A stretch of 64,000 nt of DNA from NCBI GenBank assembly GCA_963719345.1, contig CAVRCA010000004.1:186001-250000 (forward strand), in the 5' to 3' direction. The stretch is from CAVRCA01 sp963719345. Lineage in GTDB: Bacteria; Pseudomonadota; Alphaproteobacteria; Acetobacterales; Acetobacteraceae. Position 1 is the stretch's first letter; each line of letters starts with the position of its first letter. Under the pieces are notes generated by a model. That model searched no databases, was not told where the DNA came from, and saw only the letters and a program-made list of their open reading frames with translations. Shown one piece after another: positions 62,493-64,000 of this stretch. The translations under genes were made by a program, and so were the position numbers.

Positions 62493-63814
62493 GGAGCGTA
62501 GCCGAAATCGGCGCCGAGGCGGGCCTGCATAAAGTCGCGCCCCGCCTCCGCCCAGGGCGTGCCCGTGGGCAGCGTCAGGGAGACGGCGCGCACCATGGAT
62601 GTGTCGGCATTGTCCACGCCGCGCGGCTTGATCGCGCGCTCCTGGTAGGCTGCCACGCTGTCCAGCAGGAACCGTCGCGTCATCACGATGCCCATGTCGC
62701 TGACGCAGAGATGTTCCTGCGTGCGGTCATAGATCGGCGCGATCCCCGACTGGCAAGCGGCGTCCTGCACCCAGAGGCCCGGCAGGCCGGAGAACCACGT
62801 CGTCTGCTGGGTGGCGTAGTCGAAGCCGTATCCCGCCTCGGGACTGTAGCGGGTCCAGAAATCCGCGTACGGCGTGGTGGGCGGCTTCGGCGCGTAGCAG
62901 TGCCGGCTGGCGTGGCCGGTCTCGCGCCCGTTATGCCCCGCCTCGAACAGCTCGCGCGAGCGGGGATAGAGCGGCCGCGACGGATGATACGAGAACATCA
63001 GCGCCAACGTATTCTCGTCGTCTATCGGCACCCAGGCGTGCCCGCTCAGCTCAGGAAACTTCGATTGCGGCGGCACGAGCGAATAGAACGGCAGGAGGAA
63101 TTGGTTCACCCGCCAATACAGCGTGTCGTCGTCGACGCGACGCCGCGAGGCGATGCTGACGCCGAACGGCTGCTGCACGTTCTGGAAGGTCGGCCTGAGG
63201 TCGCGCTTGGCCATCCAGTCGTTGATCGCGCCCTTGGCATCGATCCGTCCGTGCAGGATGGGCGCGTGCGCCGAATCGATCTCGCCTTCGAGCGCCTGGA
63301 GCCAGTTGCACTCCTGCACCCGGAACGACACATGCACGTTCTCCGGCGGCACCAGGTTCCATTCCAGGTCCGGCAACGGCGGCGGGTTCTCGCGGTCTGG
63401 ACCCATGTAGGTCCAGGCGATGCCGTTCCGCTCGCGGCACGGATAGGCCTTGATCCTGACCCGTTCCTTGAGCCGGCTGTGCGTGGGCTCGGCCGGCATG
63501 TCGGTGACGGCGCCGGTCACGTCAAACTTCCAGCCGTGGTAGACGCATCGGAGCCCGCACTCCTCGTTGCGGCCGAACATCAACGGTGCGCCGCGATGCG
63601 CGCAGGCGTTCGCGACAAGACCGATGCGCCCCTGCGAGTCTCGGAATGCAACCAGATCCTCGCACAGCAGTTTTACGCGCTTGGGCTGGCCATCCGTCTT
63701 CAACTCGGCCGCGGGAAAGAACGGAATCCAGAACAGGCGCATCAGCTCGCCCATCGGCGTACCGGGACGGATCCGCACCAAACTTTCGTTATCAGCATGC
63801 GACAGCAACAGCAT
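62489..63814 (-). CDS. Rieske aromatic ring-hydroxylating oxygenase, large subunit
   Basis: 441 residues from ATG 63814. Rieske ligands Cys71-x-His73 (NACAHRGAPLMFGRNEE) and Cys90-x2-His93 (CVYHGW). Mononuclear iron region ALEGEIDSAHAPILHGR. Same subfamily as 10134-11480 (shared GRNEECGLRC and GTPMGxLMR), so probably both use the same type of electron supply, which is not encoded here. First gene of the minus-strand operon, with its stop overlapping the synthetase start (ATGA). Substrate unknown. Confidence 0.91.
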   Translation of the reverse strand: MLLLSHADNESLVRIRPGTPMGELMRLFWIPFFPAAELKTDGQPKRVKLLCEDLVAFRDSQGRIGLVANACAHRGAPLMFGRNEECGLRCVYHGWKFDVTGAVTDMPAEPTHSRLKERVRIKAYPCRERNGIAWTYMGPDRENPPPLPDLEWNLVPPENVHVSFRVQECNWLQALEGEIDSAHAPILHGRIDAKGAINDWMAKRDLRPTFQNVQQPFGVSIASRRRVDDDTLYWRVNQFLLPFYSLVPPQSKFPELSGHAWVPIDDENTLALMFSYHPSRPLYPRSRELFEAGHNGRETGHASRHCYAPKPPTTPYADFWTRYSPEAGYGFDYATQQTTWFSGLPGLWVQDAACQSGIAPIYDRTQEHLCVSDMGIVMTRRFLLDSVAAYQERAIKPRGVDNADTSMVRAVSLTLPTGTPWAEAGRDFMQARLGADFGYAP

Positions 63815-63862
63815 CTCCTCTCGGTCGGGATCACCGCCGGAACGCAGCGGCCCCGTCCATGG

Positions 63863-64000
63863 CTAGCTTCGTGATACGTCGACGGCGGTCATGTCGAGCA
63901 GCGGCGCCAGTTCAGCGTGGAGTCCATGCCGCGCCAGCAGACCGTCCGGGTCCGCCCCCTCGAACGGAGGTCGCGGCACCGGCGGTGAACCACCCCGCCG
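63863..64000 (-). CDS. C-terminal end of a gene, possibly a CaiB-type CoA-transferase
   Basis: The frame open from the window edge ends at TAG 63863-63865 and reads PPFEGADPDGLLARHGLHAE, then LAPLLDMTAVDVSRS. The ADPDGLLARHGL pattern resembles the last helix of class III CoA-transferases (GADTDxVLxxxGL), but only about 45 residues are visible, so the assignment is weak. It lies just upstream of the Rieske gene on the same strand. Confidence 0.4.
   Translation of the reverse strand, partial: RRGGSPPVPRPPFEGADPDGLLARHGLHAELAPLLDMTAVDVSRS

Noticed and set aside
1..64000. CRISPR arrays, rRNA or tRNA genes
   Set aside because: No regularly spaced direct repeats and no tRNA- or rRNA-like sequence were recognised on either strand by reading; a dedicated search was not possible.

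Overview
The window is GC-rich DNA from an alphaproteobacterium. The evidence is the TraA/MobF-type relaxase, the liv-type ABC importers for aromatic or organic acids, and the mix of IS481, IS3, IS110, IS630, IS701 and IS256 elements; a Rhodospirillales/Acetobacteraceae-like host is an inference. It joins a chromosomal-looking glp operon to a mosaic of mobile DNA and catabolic genes. Many genes carry single-base frameshifts or in-frame internal deletions, so this is either a strongly decaying region or a draft with uncorrected indels.

Layout: 1-1242 is the 5' part of glpD and its regulator glpR (minus strand). 1321-9560 is an insertion-sequence island: IS481 copy 1, an IS110 remnant, an IS630 remnant, an IS1111-type IS110 element, a second IS110 element, an unidentified coding scrap, and an IS3 element that is split by IS481 copy 2 and itself sits in an IS256 remnant. 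9690-16430 is a first aromatic block, mainly minus strand: Rieske oxygenase, LigB-type extradiol dioxygenase, a small unknown protein, a crotonase and a broken substrate-binding protein, plus a second crotonase on the plus strand. 16427-20196 holds two carboxyltransferase (acyl-CoA carboxylase beta) genes separated by a truncated acyl-CoA ligase and preceded by a truncated TetR gene.

20436-36763 is a decayed mobile zone: an aldehyde dehydrogenase pseudogene, a frameshifted conjugative relaxase, a beta-helix fragment, a broken ligase/carrier/GNAT gene of lower GC, an intact IS1111-type element next to a truncated IS630, an IS701 element inside the toxin of a UPF0175/PIN module, a resolvase scrap, an unknown broken gene, a flavin monooxygenase scrap and a frameshifted LysR gene. 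37022-40131 is a compact plus-strand set (FMN-binding protein, DUF1348 protein, two related alpha/beta hydrolases).

40249-64000 is a second catabolic block. The minus-strand part has a branched-chain-type ABC importer (two components frameshifted), three SDRs, an intact substrate-binding protein, a PanE-like reductase, an IclR regulator and a flavin-dependent monooxygenase. A plus-strand operon from 52140 has an esterase, a CaiB-type CoA-transferase, a cysteine-less thiolase-like protein and a DUF35 Zn-ribbon protein. The converging minus-strand operon from 63814 has a Rieske oxygenase, an ADP-forming acyl-CoA synthetase, an acyl-CoA dehydrogenase remnant, a GMC oxidoreductase, a P450 and a double-hotdog dehydratase. 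Together they look like uptake, oxygenation, CoA activation, beta-oxidation-like processing and C-C cleavage of an organic acid that I cannot name.

The observations I rate highest are the conserved, covarying structured non-coding segment downstream of both IS1111-type transposases (candidate bridge/seekRNA), and the cysteine-less thiolase/DUF35 pair (candidate acyl-CoA retro-aldolase).
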